The position numbers were made by a program, and so were the translations under genes. DNA of 64,000 bases from UBA11889 sp046582115 (GTDB lineage Bacteria; Pseudomonadota; Gammaproteobacteria; Pseudomonadales; Azotimanducaceae), in NCBI GenBank assembly GCA_046582115.1, contig JAYGFA010000058.1:7946-71945 (forward strand), in the 5' to 3' direction. The notes below the pieces were generated by a model. It had not been told where the DNA came from. It saw nothing but the letters and a program-made list of their open reading frames with translations, and made no database searches. Of the stretch, positions 17,138 to 26,400 are shown one piece after another; position 1 is the first letter of the stretch, and every line of letters starts with the position of its first letter.

Positions 17138-18520
17138 TCAGAGCCTTTTTCTCGCGTTGTGTATGGCTACTGTTACGGCCTCGGGAGCCGTACCGCCAAC
17201 GTGGTTACGTGCGGCGATCGACCCTTCCAAAGTCAGCGATTCGTAAACGTCTGCTTCGATGGTTTCAGAAAACTTCTGTAGTTGGGAAAGCTTGATCTCA
17301 TGGATAGCGAGTCCTTTTTCCGACGCGTGGGCAACTGCCTGGCCGACGATCGCGTGAGCATCCCTGAAAGGAACGTCTTTTCGGACGAGGTAATCCGCCA
17401 GGTCTGTCGCGGTGGCGAAGCCCTTTTCAGCGAACGCGTACATTCGCTCCGCTCTGGGCGACATTGTGGCAATGATTTCACCCATTGCGAAAAGGCAATC
17501 TCGAAGCGTGTCCGCAGTGTCAAAAAGGGCTTCTTTGTCTTCTTGATTATCCCTGTTATACGCCAAAGGCTGGCTTTTCATCAATACCATTAAGCTGGAA
17601 AGATTACCGACAATTCTTCCCGTTTTCCCACGTATGAGTTCCGGGACGTCCGGGTTCTTTTTTTGCGGCATGATGCTTGAACCTGTGCAAAAACTGTCCG
17701 GTAACTCAATAAAATCGAATGCGGGAGAATTCCACGCGACGAGTTCTTCGCACCAACGCGACAGGTGTAACATAGTCATGCTCGCTATCGCAGCAAACTC
17801 GAGAGCGAAATCACGATCGCTCACGGCGTCAAGAGAGTTCTGTGCAATGCCCTCAAACTCTAACTTCTTGGCGGTAAATTCGCGGTCAATTGGAAAGCTG
17901 GTTCCTGCTAAAGCAGCACTGCCAAGAGGAGAGATATTCACTCGGTGACGACATTCTAAGAATCGTTCTCGATCCCGATGTAACATTTCGAACCAGGCCA
18001 ATAGGTGGTGCCCGAAAGTGATTGGCTGGGCAATCTGCAAGTGCGTAAAACCCGGCATGATGGTGTTGACGTGACGTTCAGCCTTCTCCAACAGATGCCT
18101 AAGGATGACCGTTTGTTCGGCGATGATCTGATCGATTTGATCGCGGGTCCAAAGGCGCATATCGGTCGCGACTTGGTCGTTGCGGGAACGGCCGGTATGG
18201 AGCTTTTTCCCTGGCTCGCCGATAAGCTCGACCAAGCGGGCTTCAATGTTCATGTGCACATCTTCGAGGGCGATTGACCAGTTGAAATTGTCGGCCTCAA
18301 TTTCCTCGCGAATTTTGTTCAACCCATCATCAATGGCTCCGAATTCCGAATCAGTCAGAACGCCGATCTTCGAGAGCATCTCCGCGTGGGCTTGTGAACC
18401 TAAAATGTCGTACGCATATAACCGTTGGTCGATTTCGACCGATGCAGAAAAACGTTCTACGAATTCATTGGTGGGCTCGGAAAAACGTCCGCCCCATGGT
18501 TTGGAAGGAATTTTGGCCAT
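17138..18520 (-). CDS. argH: Argininosuccinate lyase
   Basis: 460 residues, last enzyme of arginine synthesis, releasing fumarate from argininosuccinate. The fumarase/aspartase signature GSSIMPQKKNPD lies at 280-291 with the catalytic serine, and His160 in FTHLQ is the second catalytic residue. It is divergent from hemC across 280 bp, the order also seen in Pseudomonas around algZ/algR, which are missing here. The lptM gene follows 75 bp downstream on the same strand. Confidence 0.97.
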   Translation of the reverse strand: MAKIPSKPWGGRFSEPTNEFVERFSASVEIDQRLYAYDILGSQAHAEMLSKIGVLTDSEFGAIDDGLNKIREEIEADNFNWSIALEDVHMNIEARLVELIGEPGKKLHTGRSRNDQVATDMRLWTRDQIDQIIAEQTVILRHLLEKAERHVNTIMPGFTHLQIAQPITFGHHLLAWFEMLHRDRERFLECRHRVNISPLGSAALAGTSFPIDREFTAKKLEFEGIAQNSLDAVSDRDFALEFAAIASMTMLHLSRWCEELVAWNSPAFDFIELPDSFCTGSSIMPQKKNPDVPELIRGKTGRIVGNLSSLMVLMKSQPLAYNRDNQEDKEALFDTADTLRDCLFAMGEIIATMSPRAERMYAFAEKGFATATDLADYLVRKDVPFRDAHAIVGQAVAHASEKGLAIHEIKLSQLQKFSETIEADVYESLTLEGSIAARNHVGGTAPEAVTVAIHNARKRL

Positions 18521-18800
18521 TGCACAAAGCGGGGCTGAGAAGAAGCGGGATTATAGCAACGTCGGGTGAGCTAAGGTTTTTTGTGTCTGTCAACAAAATA
18601 TCGGTGGTTGGACCCCGTCAAGCCCGTGCCCGTCGTAGATATACGTTATTTTTTCAGGCATCGCGTTCGGAAGCACTTCGCAACAATGCGTGGTCACTGT
18701 ATCGTCGAATAATCAAGTGAGCTGAGTTAACTGGAATTTCTTTTTAGATGGGTACCGGGAGTGATCAATAAATGAGGCCGAACGGATACCTTCACGTTCA

Positions 18801-19703
18801 ATGAAGAAAATTCGTATCGCAACAAGAAAAAGCAAGCTCGCGCTATGGCAGGCTAGGCACGTTGGTTCTCTGATATCGGAAAACGATAGCGAGCTAGATA
18901 TCGAAATTGTTGGTTATACAACCGAGGGCGACAATCGCCAGCATGAGCGTCTAGAAGACATTGGCGGGAAGGGTCTTTTCACGCAAGAATTGGAACGCCG
19001 TTTGCTTGATCAACAGGTCGACCTGGCGGTGCACAGTATGAAAGATGTTCCCGCAATTCTGAGCGACTCGTTTGGTATTGTGGTCGCGGGAGAGCGGGGG
19101 GACGTTCGTGACGCGTTAATTGGTGCCGATAGCATCCTAGCGCTACCTAAGGGTAGCCGGGTCGGTTCATCTAGTGGACGACGGGCCGCGCAGCTGGTGC
19201 GGCAGAATCGAGATTTGGATGTTGTCCCTGTTCGTGGAAATGTCGAGACTCGGCTGGAAAAGCTTCGACACGGCGAATTCGATGCCCTAATACTCGCGTG
19301 TGCGGGGCTCGACCGCCTCGGTCTAGGAGCCGAGGTAGGGCAGCGATTGGATGTCGACTTCTGCGTTCCGGCCGCTGGCCAAGGCGCCTTGGCCGTTGAG
19401 TTTTTGTGTGAACGCGAAGACATCGCCGCAATCGGTCGTTCATTGCGCATTGATACCGTCGCGCATGCCGTCGAAGCCGAGAGATTGGTGGTTAAACGAT
19501 TGGGCGCTGATTGCAATATGCCCCTTGGTGTTTATTGTCGACCGCTGGAAGCAGGATACCACCTTACCGCGATACTTCTGACCGAGACGGGAGACCGCTG
19601 CTTGCGGGTTGAGAAAAAGGGCAAAGACGGCAGCGATTTGGCCGAAGACGCTGCCGAAACGTTGCTGGCTCTGGGCGCACGGGAGTTAATTGACATCGAA
19701 TGA
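18801..19703 (+). CDS. hemC: Porphobilinogen deaminase (hydroxymethylbilane synthase)
   Basis: 300 residues. It joins four porphobilinogens into hydroxymethylbilane in haem synthesis. Cys238 in LGADCNMPLG holds the dipyrromethane cofactor, Asp82 in HSMKDVP is the catalytic acid, and RIATRKSKLALWQA is the standard N-terminus. Its stop overlaps the hemD start by 4 bp. Confidence 0.97.
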   Translation: MKKIRIATRKSKLALWQARHVGSLISENDSELDIEIVGYTTEGDNRQHERLEDIGGKGLFTQELERRLLDQQVDLAVHSMKDVPAILSDSFGIVVAGERGDVRDALIGADSILALPKGSRVGSSSGRRAAQLVRQNRDLDVVPVRGNVETRLEKLRHGEFDALILACAGLDRLGLGAEVGQRLDVDFCVPAAGQGALAVEFLCEREDIAAIGRSLRIDTVAHAVEAERLVVKRLGADCNMPLGVYCRPLEAGYHLTAILLTETGDRCLRVEKKGKDGSDLAEDAAETLLALGARELIDIE

Positions 19704-20386
19704 CTTGTGTTTGGATCACACGTTCCGAGCCAGGTGCTTCGCGTTTGGAGCAGGCATTAACAGTTGCCGGGTATCAATCGATAAAGGCTCCCGTCGTGAC
19801 AACCGAAATAGTGGAAGAAGGTGGGCCGTCCGAGCAGTTCGATGTCACGATCTTTGTATCCGAGCATGCGGCGAAACATGCGATACGACAAAAGTGGAGT
19901 TCTATTGGTTCAGTGGTAGCGGTCGGGCAAACCACAGCAGAGGCGCTTCGATCGATAGGGCTTAAGCCCGCTCAGGCACCGCAGGCCTCTTCCGAGGGGA
20001 TTTTGGAACTGCTCCAACAGCAATACCCCGATGCACGAAGTGTACTCATTGTGGCGGGCGCAGATGGACGGACGGACTTAGCCAAGTGGCTTATAGATAA
20101 AGGTGTTCGCGTGTGGACATGGATTACGTACCGCCGCATTCTGCTCCAACCGGTCGTGGACATTGGTACGTGTGATGTCGTTGTCGCCGGTAGTGCTGAC
20201 GGATTATCAAGAATCGCTGAGTTATGTTTTTCGCACCCGAATTTTGATCGAGGTCGATTGTCAATTTTGGTGCCTTCAAATCGTGTCGCTAAAGTCGCCG
20301 GTTCTTTTGGCTTCAAGAATATATTCAATAGCGATGGCGCCAACCCTGAGGCGGTCGTCGCGACGCTTAGGGATCGAGCACTTTGA
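19700..20386 (+). CDS. hemD: Uroporphyrinogen-III synthase
   Basis: 228 residues of the HemD fold: two weakly conserved lobes, recognised from ITRSEPGASRLEQAL at the start, the FVSEHAAKHA segment and VGQTTAEALRSIG. It closes and inverts ring D of hydroxymethylbilane made by the overlapping upstream hemC. Family sequence conservation is low, so position is a large part of the evidence. It is convergent with rho, 8 bp apart. The hemX/hemY genes that often follow are absent. Confidence 0.9.
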   Translation: MTCVWITRSEPGASRLEQALTVAGYQSIKAPVVTTEIVEEGGPSEQFDVTIFVSEHAAKHAIRQKWSSIGSVVAVGQTTAEALRSIGLKPAQAPQASSEGILELLQQQYPDARSVLIVAGADGRTDLAKWLIDKGVRVWTWITYRRILLQPVVDIGTCDVVVAGSADGLSRIAELCFSHPNFDRGRLSILVPSNRVAKVAGSFGFKNIFNSDGANPEAVVATLRDRAL

Positions 20387-20394
20387 CCGGGGTT

Positions 20395-21657
20395 CTATCG
20401 CCCACCCTTCATCGACGAAAAGAACTCCTCGTTGGTCTTCGTATCTTTCAGCTTGTCGACCATGAATTCGATGGCGGCAATGTCGTCCATATCGTGCAGA
20501 AGTTTTCTTAGTATCCATACACGTTGGAGTTCGTCTTCGTCCATGAGCAATTCTTCTCGGCGTGTTCCTGAACGACGGATGTTAATAGCGGGATAGACGC
20601 GTTTTTCTGCGATCTTCCGTTCGAGGTGAAGTTCCATGTTCCCGGTACCTTTGAATTCTTCGTAGATGACCTCATCCATTTTTGAGCCAGTTTCCACGAT
20701 CGCAGTGGCGACAATGGTTAGGCTTCCACCCTCTTCGAGGTTCCGAGCGGCACCATAAAATCTTTTCGGCCTTTCGAGTGCGTGTGCGTCAACACCCCCG
20801 GTAAGTACTTTTCCCGAAGACGGCACAATGGTGTTGTAAGCTCGGGCAAGTCGGGTAATCGAATCAAGCAGGATCACAACGTTTTTCTTGTGTTCAACCA
20901 GACGTTTGGCTTTTTCGATGACCATTTCCGCGACCTGTACATGCCGCGATGGTGGCTCGTCGAAGGTACTGGCGACGACCTCCCCTTGCACTAGACGCTG
21001 CATCTCTGTCACTTCCTCGGGCCGTTCGTCGATCAAGAGCACAATCATTATGGCCTCGGGATCGTTGGACGTGACCGACTGTGCGATTGCCTGCAACATA
21101 AGTGTTTTACCGGCCTTTGGTGGGGACACGATCAGGGCTCTTTGGCCTTTGCCGATAGGCGCGATTAGATCGACGATTCGCCCAGACAGATCCTCAGTAC
21201 TGCCATTACCCCGTTCGAGGTTGAAACGCTCATCGGGAAACAGCGGTGTTAAGTTTTCAAAGAGTATCTGATGTTTTTTTGCGTTGGGCTCACTTAGGTT
21301 GATTTCGTCAACTTTGAGCAGTGCGAAATAGCGCTCCCCATCTTTAGGCGGCCGTATCTTTCCCGAAATACTATCGCCAGTTCGCAGATTGAAACGACGG
21401 ATCTGGCTGTGCGAAACGTAGATGTCATCTGGTCCGGCCAAATAGCTCGTATCGTGTGAGCGGAGAAAACCGAACCCATCCGATAGTATTTCGAGGGTTC
21501 CGTTTCCATAGATATCGACGCCATTCTTAGCCTGTTTGCGCAGGATTGCAGCGATGACTTCTTGTTTCCTTGAGCGAGCTAAATTTTCAAGGCCCATTTC
21601 ATGGGCCATTTCGACAAGCTCGGCGACGGGTTTTCTTTTCAAGTCTGTTAGGTTCAT
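20395..21657 (-). CDS. rho: Transcription termination factor Rho
   Basis: 420 residues, the usual length. The N-terminal Rho domain is followed by the cold-shock-like RNA-binding domain with the RNP1 block GFGFLR (61-66), then the ATPase with Walker A PPKAGKT (179-185), Walker B in VVILLDSITRLARAYN and the Q/R-loop region near GALTGG-like GKVLTGGVDAHAL. The hexamer ends transcripts lacking intrinsic hairpins, which suits this window where few intrinsic terminators are visible. trxA lies upstream in the same direction, as in E. coli, with a 282-bp leader in between. Confidence 0.98.
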   Translation of the reverse strand: MNLTDLKRKPVAELVEMAHEMGLENLARSRKQEVIAAILRKQAKNGVDIYGNGTLEILSDGFGFLRSHDTSYLAGPDDIYVSHSQIRRFNLRTGDSISGKIRPPKDGERYFALLKVDEINLSEPNAKKHQILFENLTPLFPDERFNLERGNGSTEDLSGRIVDLIAPIGKGQRALIVSPPKAGKTLMLQAIAQSVTSNDPEAIMIVLLIDERPEEVTEMQRLVQGEVVASTFDEPPSRHVQVAEMVIEKAKRLVEHKKNVVILLDSITRLARAYNTIVPSSGKVLTGGVDAHALERPKRFYGAARNLEEGGSLTIVATAIVETGSKMDEVIYEEFKGTGNMELHLERKIAEKRVYPAINIRRSGTRREELLMDEDELQRVWILRKLLHDMDDIAAIEFMVDKLKDTKTNEEFFSSMKGGR

Positions 21658-21939
21658 TGCACGTTATTCATCGGTGTTGTGTTTCGCGTTTTCACTTATA
21701 CGCACGCCTCCTCTCCTGGTCGGTAGCAAACGATTGCGGATGCCTGGGGCACCGGAAAAAAAAAAGAGAGATTCGGCAACTGAACTAGTCGTCAGGCTTC
21801 GAATGTACCATCGCGTCGACGCCTACGTCTAGCATTTTTAAATGGCTTAGTGCGGCCGTATCACACGGCGATATGAACGTATTCCTGCCCCGGAGCGGGT
21901 CCCGAGCCACAGTCCTAATGGACTGTGCTTGCGATTAAT
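21658..21939 (-). promoter_or_regulatory. trxA-rho intergenic region / rho leader
   Basis: 282 bp without a gene between the trxA stop and the rho start. On the rho-sense strand it holds a perfect 8-bp stem with a four-base loop (21908-21927) just after trxA, a GC-rich stretch, and a run of ten T at about 21760-21769 inside the presumed untranslated leader. In E. coli the rho leader mediates autoregulation by Rho; a similar role here is inference. Confidence 0.4.
21908..21927. other. Perfect 8-bp stem-loop downstream of trxA
   Basis: CACAGTCC-TAAT-GGACTGTG. It sits 12 bp past the trxA stop. No T run follows on the minus strand, so it is not a standard intrinsic terminator; it may protect the trxA mRNA 3' end or act as a pause site. 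Confidence 0.5.
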
Positions 21940-22266
21940 TTAGATATTGCTGTCGAGAAAAGCCGCAAGTTGTGACTTCGATAGGGCACCAACTTTGGTG
22001 GCTTCGACCTGGCCGTCGCGAAAAAGCATCAGGGTCGGAATTCCGCGTATACCGTACTTAGGAGGAGTACCTTCGTTGGAATCTATATCAATCTTGCAGA
22101 CTTTGAGCTTTGCAGAGTATTCGCTAGCTATCTCTTCAAGGATCGGAGCGATCACTTTGCAGGGACCACACCACTCAGCCCAGTAATCAACCAGGACAGG
22201 ACCATCTGCCTCGAGCACATCGGCGTCCCAGCTAGCGTCAGTGACGTGGTGTATGTTGTTGCCCAT
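21940..22266 (-). CDS. trxA: Thioredoxin 1
   Basis: 108 residues with the redox motif WCGPC (Cys33, Cys36) and the cis-proline in RGIPTLMLF. It reduces protein disulfides using electrons from thioredoxin reductase. A strong CGGAGGATTGG ribosome-binding site precedes the ATG. Divergent from hemB and followed in the same direction by rho, a conserved arrangement. Confidence 0.97.
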   Translation of the reverse strand: MGNNIHHVTDASWDADVLEADGPVLVDYWAEWCGPCKVIAPILEEIASEYSAKLKVCKIDIDSNEGTPPKYGIRGIPTLMLFRDGQVEATKVGALSKSQLAAFLDSNI

Positions 22267-22491
22267 CCAATCCTCCGTATGTTGCGGCGCTCAATATAGC
22301 ATTCGCTAGCATCTTACAAAATGCAATAACGAAATAAATCTGGCGGTAGGAGTGCGCTTTTTGTTTACTGCGACTATTACCGATGTCGATCGCGTCTAAA
22401 GGCACCTTCCGACCCCGGACTAATAAAGCGCTGAAATACAACGACGCTGCTGAGACAATGCCGCCAGTCGAGTGACATAGTGAGTGACCTC

Positions 22492-23487
22492 ATGACAGCT
22501 CGTTATCCGAGAACCCGTATGCGCCGAAATCGCTCCAGCGATTTTATTCGGCGCTTGGTACGTGAGAATGAGTTGTCAACTAATGACCTTATCTATCCAA
22601 TGTTTGTCGTTGAGGGCACAGGAATGCGAGAGCCCATTGAGTCGATGCCGGGCATCGAACGGCTAAGTCTGGATGAGCTGGCTGCTGAAGCAAAATTATT
22701 GGTCGAGTACGGCGTACCAGCCATTGCATTGTTTCCAAAAATCGATCCGCGTCTCAAAGATCCGGATGGTAGCGAAGCCTCAAATCCCGAGGGTCTGATC
22801 CCGAGGGCAGTCAGGGCGGTAAAAGAATCGTGTCCCGCTTTAGGGGTAATCACAGATGCGGCGCTAGATCCCTATACTTCTCACGGCCAGGACGGAGTGT
22901 TGGACGGCGCGGGTTACGTCGTTAACGATCCAACGATTGCTGTATTGGTGGAACAAGCAATGGTCTGCGCGCGAGCTGGTGCTGACGTCATTGCGCCCTC
23001 CGATATGATGGACGGCCGGATCGGTGCGATTCGGGAAAGGCTTGAAGCTGATGCCTTTGTAAATACTAAGATCATGGCGTATTCGGCAAAGTATGCGTCC
23101 GCCTACTACGGCCCGTTCCGTGATGCTGTTGGCTCAGCCTCAGGTCTCGGGCAGAGTGACAAAATGAGCTACCAAATGGACCCGGCCAACAGCGATGAAG
23201 CGCTACGAGAAATTGCGCTCGATCTAGATGAAGGGGCCGATATGGTTATGGTGAAACCGGGAATGCCGTACCTCGATGTTGTCCAACGAGTCAAAGAGAG
23301 ATTTGGGGTACCAACCTTTGTATATCAGGTGAGTGGCGAATACGCGATGCATATGGCTGCGATAGACAACGGGTGGTTGGAAGAGAAAGTGATCCTGGAG
23401 TCTCTAGTTTCTTGTAAGCGAGCCGGTGCCGATGGGATCCTTACTTACTTTGGAAAACATGTGGCAGAGACTCTGGCATCGGTGTAG
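22492..23487 (+). CDS. hemB: Delta-aminolevulinic acid dehydratase (porphobilinogen synthase)
   Basis: 331 residues from the ATG (335 from an in-frame GTG at 22480). The two Schiff-base lysines are in AYSAKYASAYYGPF (Lys200) and MVKPGMPYLD (Lys255). The region that binds catalytic zinc in many homologues reads DAALDPYTSHGQDG with no cysteines, so this is the magnesium-type enzyme as in Pseudomonas. It condenses two 5-aminolevulinates to porphobilinogen, the substrate of HemC encoded 3 kb away. Confidence 0.97.
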   Translation: MTARYPRTRMRRNRSSDFIRRLVRENELSTNDLIYPMFVVEGTGMREPIESMPGIERLSLDELAAEAKLLVEYGVPAIALFPKIDPRLKDPDGSEASNPEGLIPRAVRAVKESCPALGVITDAALDPYTSHGQDGVLDGAGYVVNDPTIAVLVEQAMVCARAGADVIAPSDMMDGRIGAIRERLEADAFVNTKIMAYSAKYASAYYGPFRDAVGSASGLGQSDKMSYQMDPANSDEALREIALDLDEGADMVMVKPGMPYLDVVQRVKERFGVPTFVYQVSGEYAMHMAAIDNGWLEEKVILESLVSCKRAGADGILTYFGKHVAETLASV

Positions 23488-23575
23488 TCCTTCTGACGCT
23501 TTGGACGAATAGGCCCTAGCGTGAGCGTCTTATCACTGCGATCAGGAGCGTCCCGTCACCATTGAAATTGCCGCC

Positions 23576-24256
23576 ATGAAGAAGTGGATTCTTGCGGCAC
23601 TTCTGTTGACGGTTTTTATTTTCAGCATGGTCTTTGACTTAACTGAATACCTGACGCTTTCATACTTTCAAACTGCGAGAAAGGACTTGATCGTAGCGGT
23701 TGCAGCGGCCCCCTGGACGTTTCGTACGGGTTTTTTTCTTGTCTACATTGCCGTCACGGCGTTTTCTATCCCGGGTGCGACGGTGATGACGCTCGCGGCG
23801 GGTGCGCTATTTGGATTTCAATGGGGGATGCTACTGGTTTCGTTCGCCAGCTCAATCGGCGCGACGTTTGCCTTTATGATTGCCCGATTTCTATTGGGCA
23901 ATTGGGTTCAAAAAAGATTTGCGGATCAACTGATTCGTGTGAATGAAGGCATTGAGCGAGAGGGCAACTATTATTTGTTTGGCCTACGGATGGTACCACT
24001 GGTTCCCTTTTTCGCCGTTAATAGCATCATGGGTCTTACAAGGATGCGACTGATACCTTTCTACATCGTCAGTCAGCTGGGTATGTTGGCAGGGACCGCC
24101 GTGTATGTATTCGCGGGATCCAGTATCGGAGATCTGAACTCGGCCACCGATATTCTCAACCCCAGCCTCGTTACGGCATTCGTGCTCGTTGGAACGTTTC
24201 CCTTTACGGCCAGAAAATTCTTGGATTGGCTTGGTACTAAAAGGTCATTGCGTTGA
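23576..24256 (+). CDS. TVP38/TMEM64 (VTT/DedA-like) inner-membrane protein
   Basis: 226 residues with about five to six hydrophobic segments, beginning with a membrane anchor at 3-20. The VTT-domain signature is seen in FSIPGATVMTLAAGALFGF and RMVPLVPFFAVNSIMGLT, the conserved arginine-proline re-entrant loops. Relatives include lipid scramblases (TMEM41B) and DedA proteins; the function of the bacterial TVP38 group is not settled. It overlaps the following flavoprotein gene by 4 bp, and the two families are often neighbours or fused in bacteria. Confidence 0.9.
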   Translation: MKKWILAALLLTVFIFSMVFDLTEYLTLSYFQTARKDLIVAVAAAPWTFRTGFFLVYIAVTAFSIPGATVMTLAAGALFGFQWGMLLVSFASSIGATFAFMIARFLLGNWVQKRFADQLIRVNEGIEREGNYYLFGLRMVPLVPFFAVNSIMGLTRMRLIPFYIVSQLGMLAGTAVYVFAGSSIGDLNSATDILNPSLVTAFVLVGTFPFTARKFLDWLGTKRSLR

Positions 24257-25680
24257 AACGGTTTGACCATAATTTAGTTGTGGTGGGTGCGGGTTCCGCG
24301 GGGCTGGTGGCGGCATTAGTAGCCTCGACTGCGCGAGCGCGAGTAGTCCTTGTCGAGTGCGACAAGATGGGTGGCGATTGTCTCCATACCGGTTGTGTAC
24401 CGTCGAAAGCTTTGATTGCGTCGGCAAGGACTGTCCATCAGCTAAATGACGCTACAAACTACGGCCTGCGTAATGTACGTGGGGATGTTGATTTCAAAGC
24501 GGTCATGTCGAGGGTGCACGGTGTCATCGCTTCAATTGCGCCGAAGGACTCGGTCGAGCGGTATGAGTCGCTAGGGGTTACCTGCGTTCATGGACACGCG
24601 GAAATTCGCGATCCGCATTGTGTTTTCGTCGACGGGGTCGCGTACAAAACAAAAAACATCATCATAGCGAGCGGAGCCGAACCGGTGACCCCTCCCATAC
24701 CAGGACTCGATGACGACGATTGTTTCACTTCAACCAATCTGTGGTCGATAGAAGAACTACCTCGACGGTTGGTTGTTGTAGGCGGCGGGCCCATAGGGTG
24801 TGAACTTGCCCAGGCCTTCGGTCGTCTCGGTAGCGAAGTAACGCTTGTCGAAATAGAGGACCGGCTGCTTCCTCGCGAGGATCAGGAAGTTGGAGCAATG
24901 ATGGCAGATATCTTTCGGGGAGAGGGCGTTCGAGTCTTAACCGGGTATAGACCCGATAGATGCATCGGAAAACGCCTTACGGTCATGGCCTCTAGTTCGG
25001 TGGAGGAACTGGATTTCGATCGTATTCTGATAGCTGCAGGTCGGTCGCCGCGAACGACGGGAATGGGCATCGAAAAGCTAGGAGTAAGAATCAAAGCCAG
25101 CGGTACATTGGCGGTCGATCGGTACCTTCGTACGACTGTCGATTCGATCTATGCGGCTGGTGATGTGGTGGGACCATATCAGTTCACCCATATGGCGGGA
25201 CATCAGGCATGGGTTGCCGCAGTGAACTCATTGGCCAGGCCCTTTTGGCGGTATGCGCTGGACGAAACGGTGGTCCCCTGGGCTACGTTTACGGATCCAG
25301 AGATCGCGCGCGTTGGATTGTCCGAAGCTCAAGCACGAGCGACCGGACGCGATGTTGTCGTTACCCGCTATGAATTGGAGGACGTGGATCGCGCCCAGAT
25401 TGAAGGACGAACGCAAGGTTTTATAAAACTTGTCACCACGCGCGGCAGTGATCGTCTACTCGGTGCGCTTGTGGTCGCTCCCGAGGCGGGGGAAATTATC
25501 AGCGAATATGTAACCGCCATGACCCATGGGTTCGGTTTAAGAAAAATCTTGTCGACGATACACGTCTATCCGACACGGATGGATGCCGCACGATTAGCCG
25601 CCGGTACTTGGCGTCGCGCGAATGTTTCCGAAAGGTTGTTGCATCTTTCGCAGCGTATGAACGATTACATGCGGTTATGA
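24253..25680 (+). CDS. Mercuric-reductase-like FAD disulfide oxidoreductase
   Basis: 475 residues. The FAD motif GAGSAGLVAA (12-21), redox pair Cys43/Cys48 in GGDCLHTGCVPSK, the NAD(P) motif GGGPIGCELAQAFG and the second FAD motif IYAAGDVVGP are all present, and HVYPT near the C-terminus supplies the dimer histidine. It has neither the N-terminal heavy-metal domain nor the C-terminal Cys-Cys pair of MerA, and no mer genes surround it, so mercury reduction is unlikely. Translation starts with TTG inside the TVP38 gene. A paired role with the membrane protein is probable but undefined. It overlaps the convergent tetR gene by 6 bp. Confidence 0.9.
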   Translation: MKRFDHNLVVVGAGSAGLVAALVASTARARVVLVECDKMGGDCLHTGCVPSKALIASARTVHQLNDATNYGLRNVRGDVDFKAVMSRVHGVIASIAPKDSVERYESLGVTCVHGHAEIRDPHCVFVDGVAYKTKNIIIASGAEPVTPPIPGLDDDDCFTSTNLWSIEELPRRLVVVGGGPIGCELAQAFGRLGSEVTLVEIEDRLLPREDQEVGAMMADIFRGEGVRVLTGYRPDRCIGKRLTVMASSSVEELDFDRILIAAGRSPRTTGMGIEKLGVRIKASGTLAVDRYLRTTVDSIYAAGDVVGPYQFTHMAGHQAWVAAVNSLARPFWRYALDETVVPWATFTDPEIARVGLSEAQARATGRDVVVTRYELEDVDRAQIEGRTQGFIKLVTTRGSDRLLGALVVAPEAGEIISEYVTAMTHGFGLRKILSTIHVYPTRMDAARLAAGTWRRANVSERLLHLSQRMNDYMRL

Positions 25681-26253
25681 AAATTTAGCCCTGTCGCCGA
25701 TACTGAGATTTGTTCTGGAATGTTCGAGACCGAGGCCAACGTTCTCAAAAGTGCCCAACAGGCAGCCGACGGTCAAGGATCCGTAGAGCGTAGCAAGAGT
25801 CTCAAGCGCTAGAGTTTCCGCGCGTTCAGCGCTATGGCCGAATTCCACAAGCGTTGTACTTAGACGAGCAATCCAGGCGCCGAACTGAGCCCCTATTCTG
25901 GGTTTGAATTTCTCAGCAACGGAACTTTGCGCGATCACAGCGAGTAGGCAGCTTCGCCTCCCTCCATTTGTATACGCCGTAAATCCTTCGAGTAATTGAG
26001 CAATGCGTTCTGCGGCGTCAGCATCGGAGTCGAGAAAACGAAACACCCGACGCTCTAATTCAACGATGGTTGCGAGCACCGCGGTTTCCAGCATTTCGTT
26101 CTTACCGCCTGGGAAATGGTGATAAAGGCTGGCCTTCTGCAGGCCGGTGGCTTGCGAGAGCGCGGCCATGGTCGTTCCTTCAAAACCATGAGATCTGAAA
26201 ACGTCGCAAAGGTGCCCAACCATTTCCTTCCTGACCCGAGTTGAGCGTGGCAC
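25675..26253 (-). CDS. TetR-family transcriptional regulator
   Basis: 192 residues. The N-terminal helix-turn-helix reads TTMAALSQATGLQKASLYHHF (about residues 26-46 in part), typical of TetR repressors; the C-terminal half is the variable ligand domain. A 10-bp palindrome lies 19 bp before its start, pointing to autoregulation. It is divergent from the LLM flavoprotein gene, a likely target, and its 3' end overlaps the flavoprotein reductase gene. Confidence 0.9.
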   Translation of the reverse strand: MPRSTRVRKEMVGHLCDVFRSHGFEGTTMAALSQATGLQKASLYHHFPGGKNEMLETAVLATIVELERRVFRFLDSDADAAERIAQLLEGFTAYTNGGRRSCLLAVIAQSSVAEKFKPRIGAQFGAWIARLSTTLVEFGHSAERAETLALETLATLYGSLTVGCLLGTFENVGLGLEHSRTNLSIGDRAKFS

Positions 26254-26269
26254 TAAATTCCTCCGAATG

Positions 26270-26283
26270 AACGAACGTTCGGT
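26270..26283. promoter_or_regulatory. Probable TetR-type operator
   Basis: Perfect palindrome CGAACGTTCG (26272-26281) in the 147-bp gap between the divergent tetR and LLM genes, with a further A/T match at 26270 and 26283. Position near both starts is as expected for an operator of the adjacent regulator. Confidence 0.5.
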
Positions 26284-26400
26284 AGTTTATCGAGCAAGGG
26301 CCGTGTCTCCAAGTAGGATGCAATTTCGGACTAAGGCTTGAATTTGTTTGATCGATACGATTGACTAGATTGACCAAATAGGAACTATGGTCCCCGCACT

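Noticed and set aside
24253..25680. Mercury resistance (MerA)
   Set aside because: The C-terminal Cys-Cys and the N-terminal metal domain are missing and there are no mer genes around.
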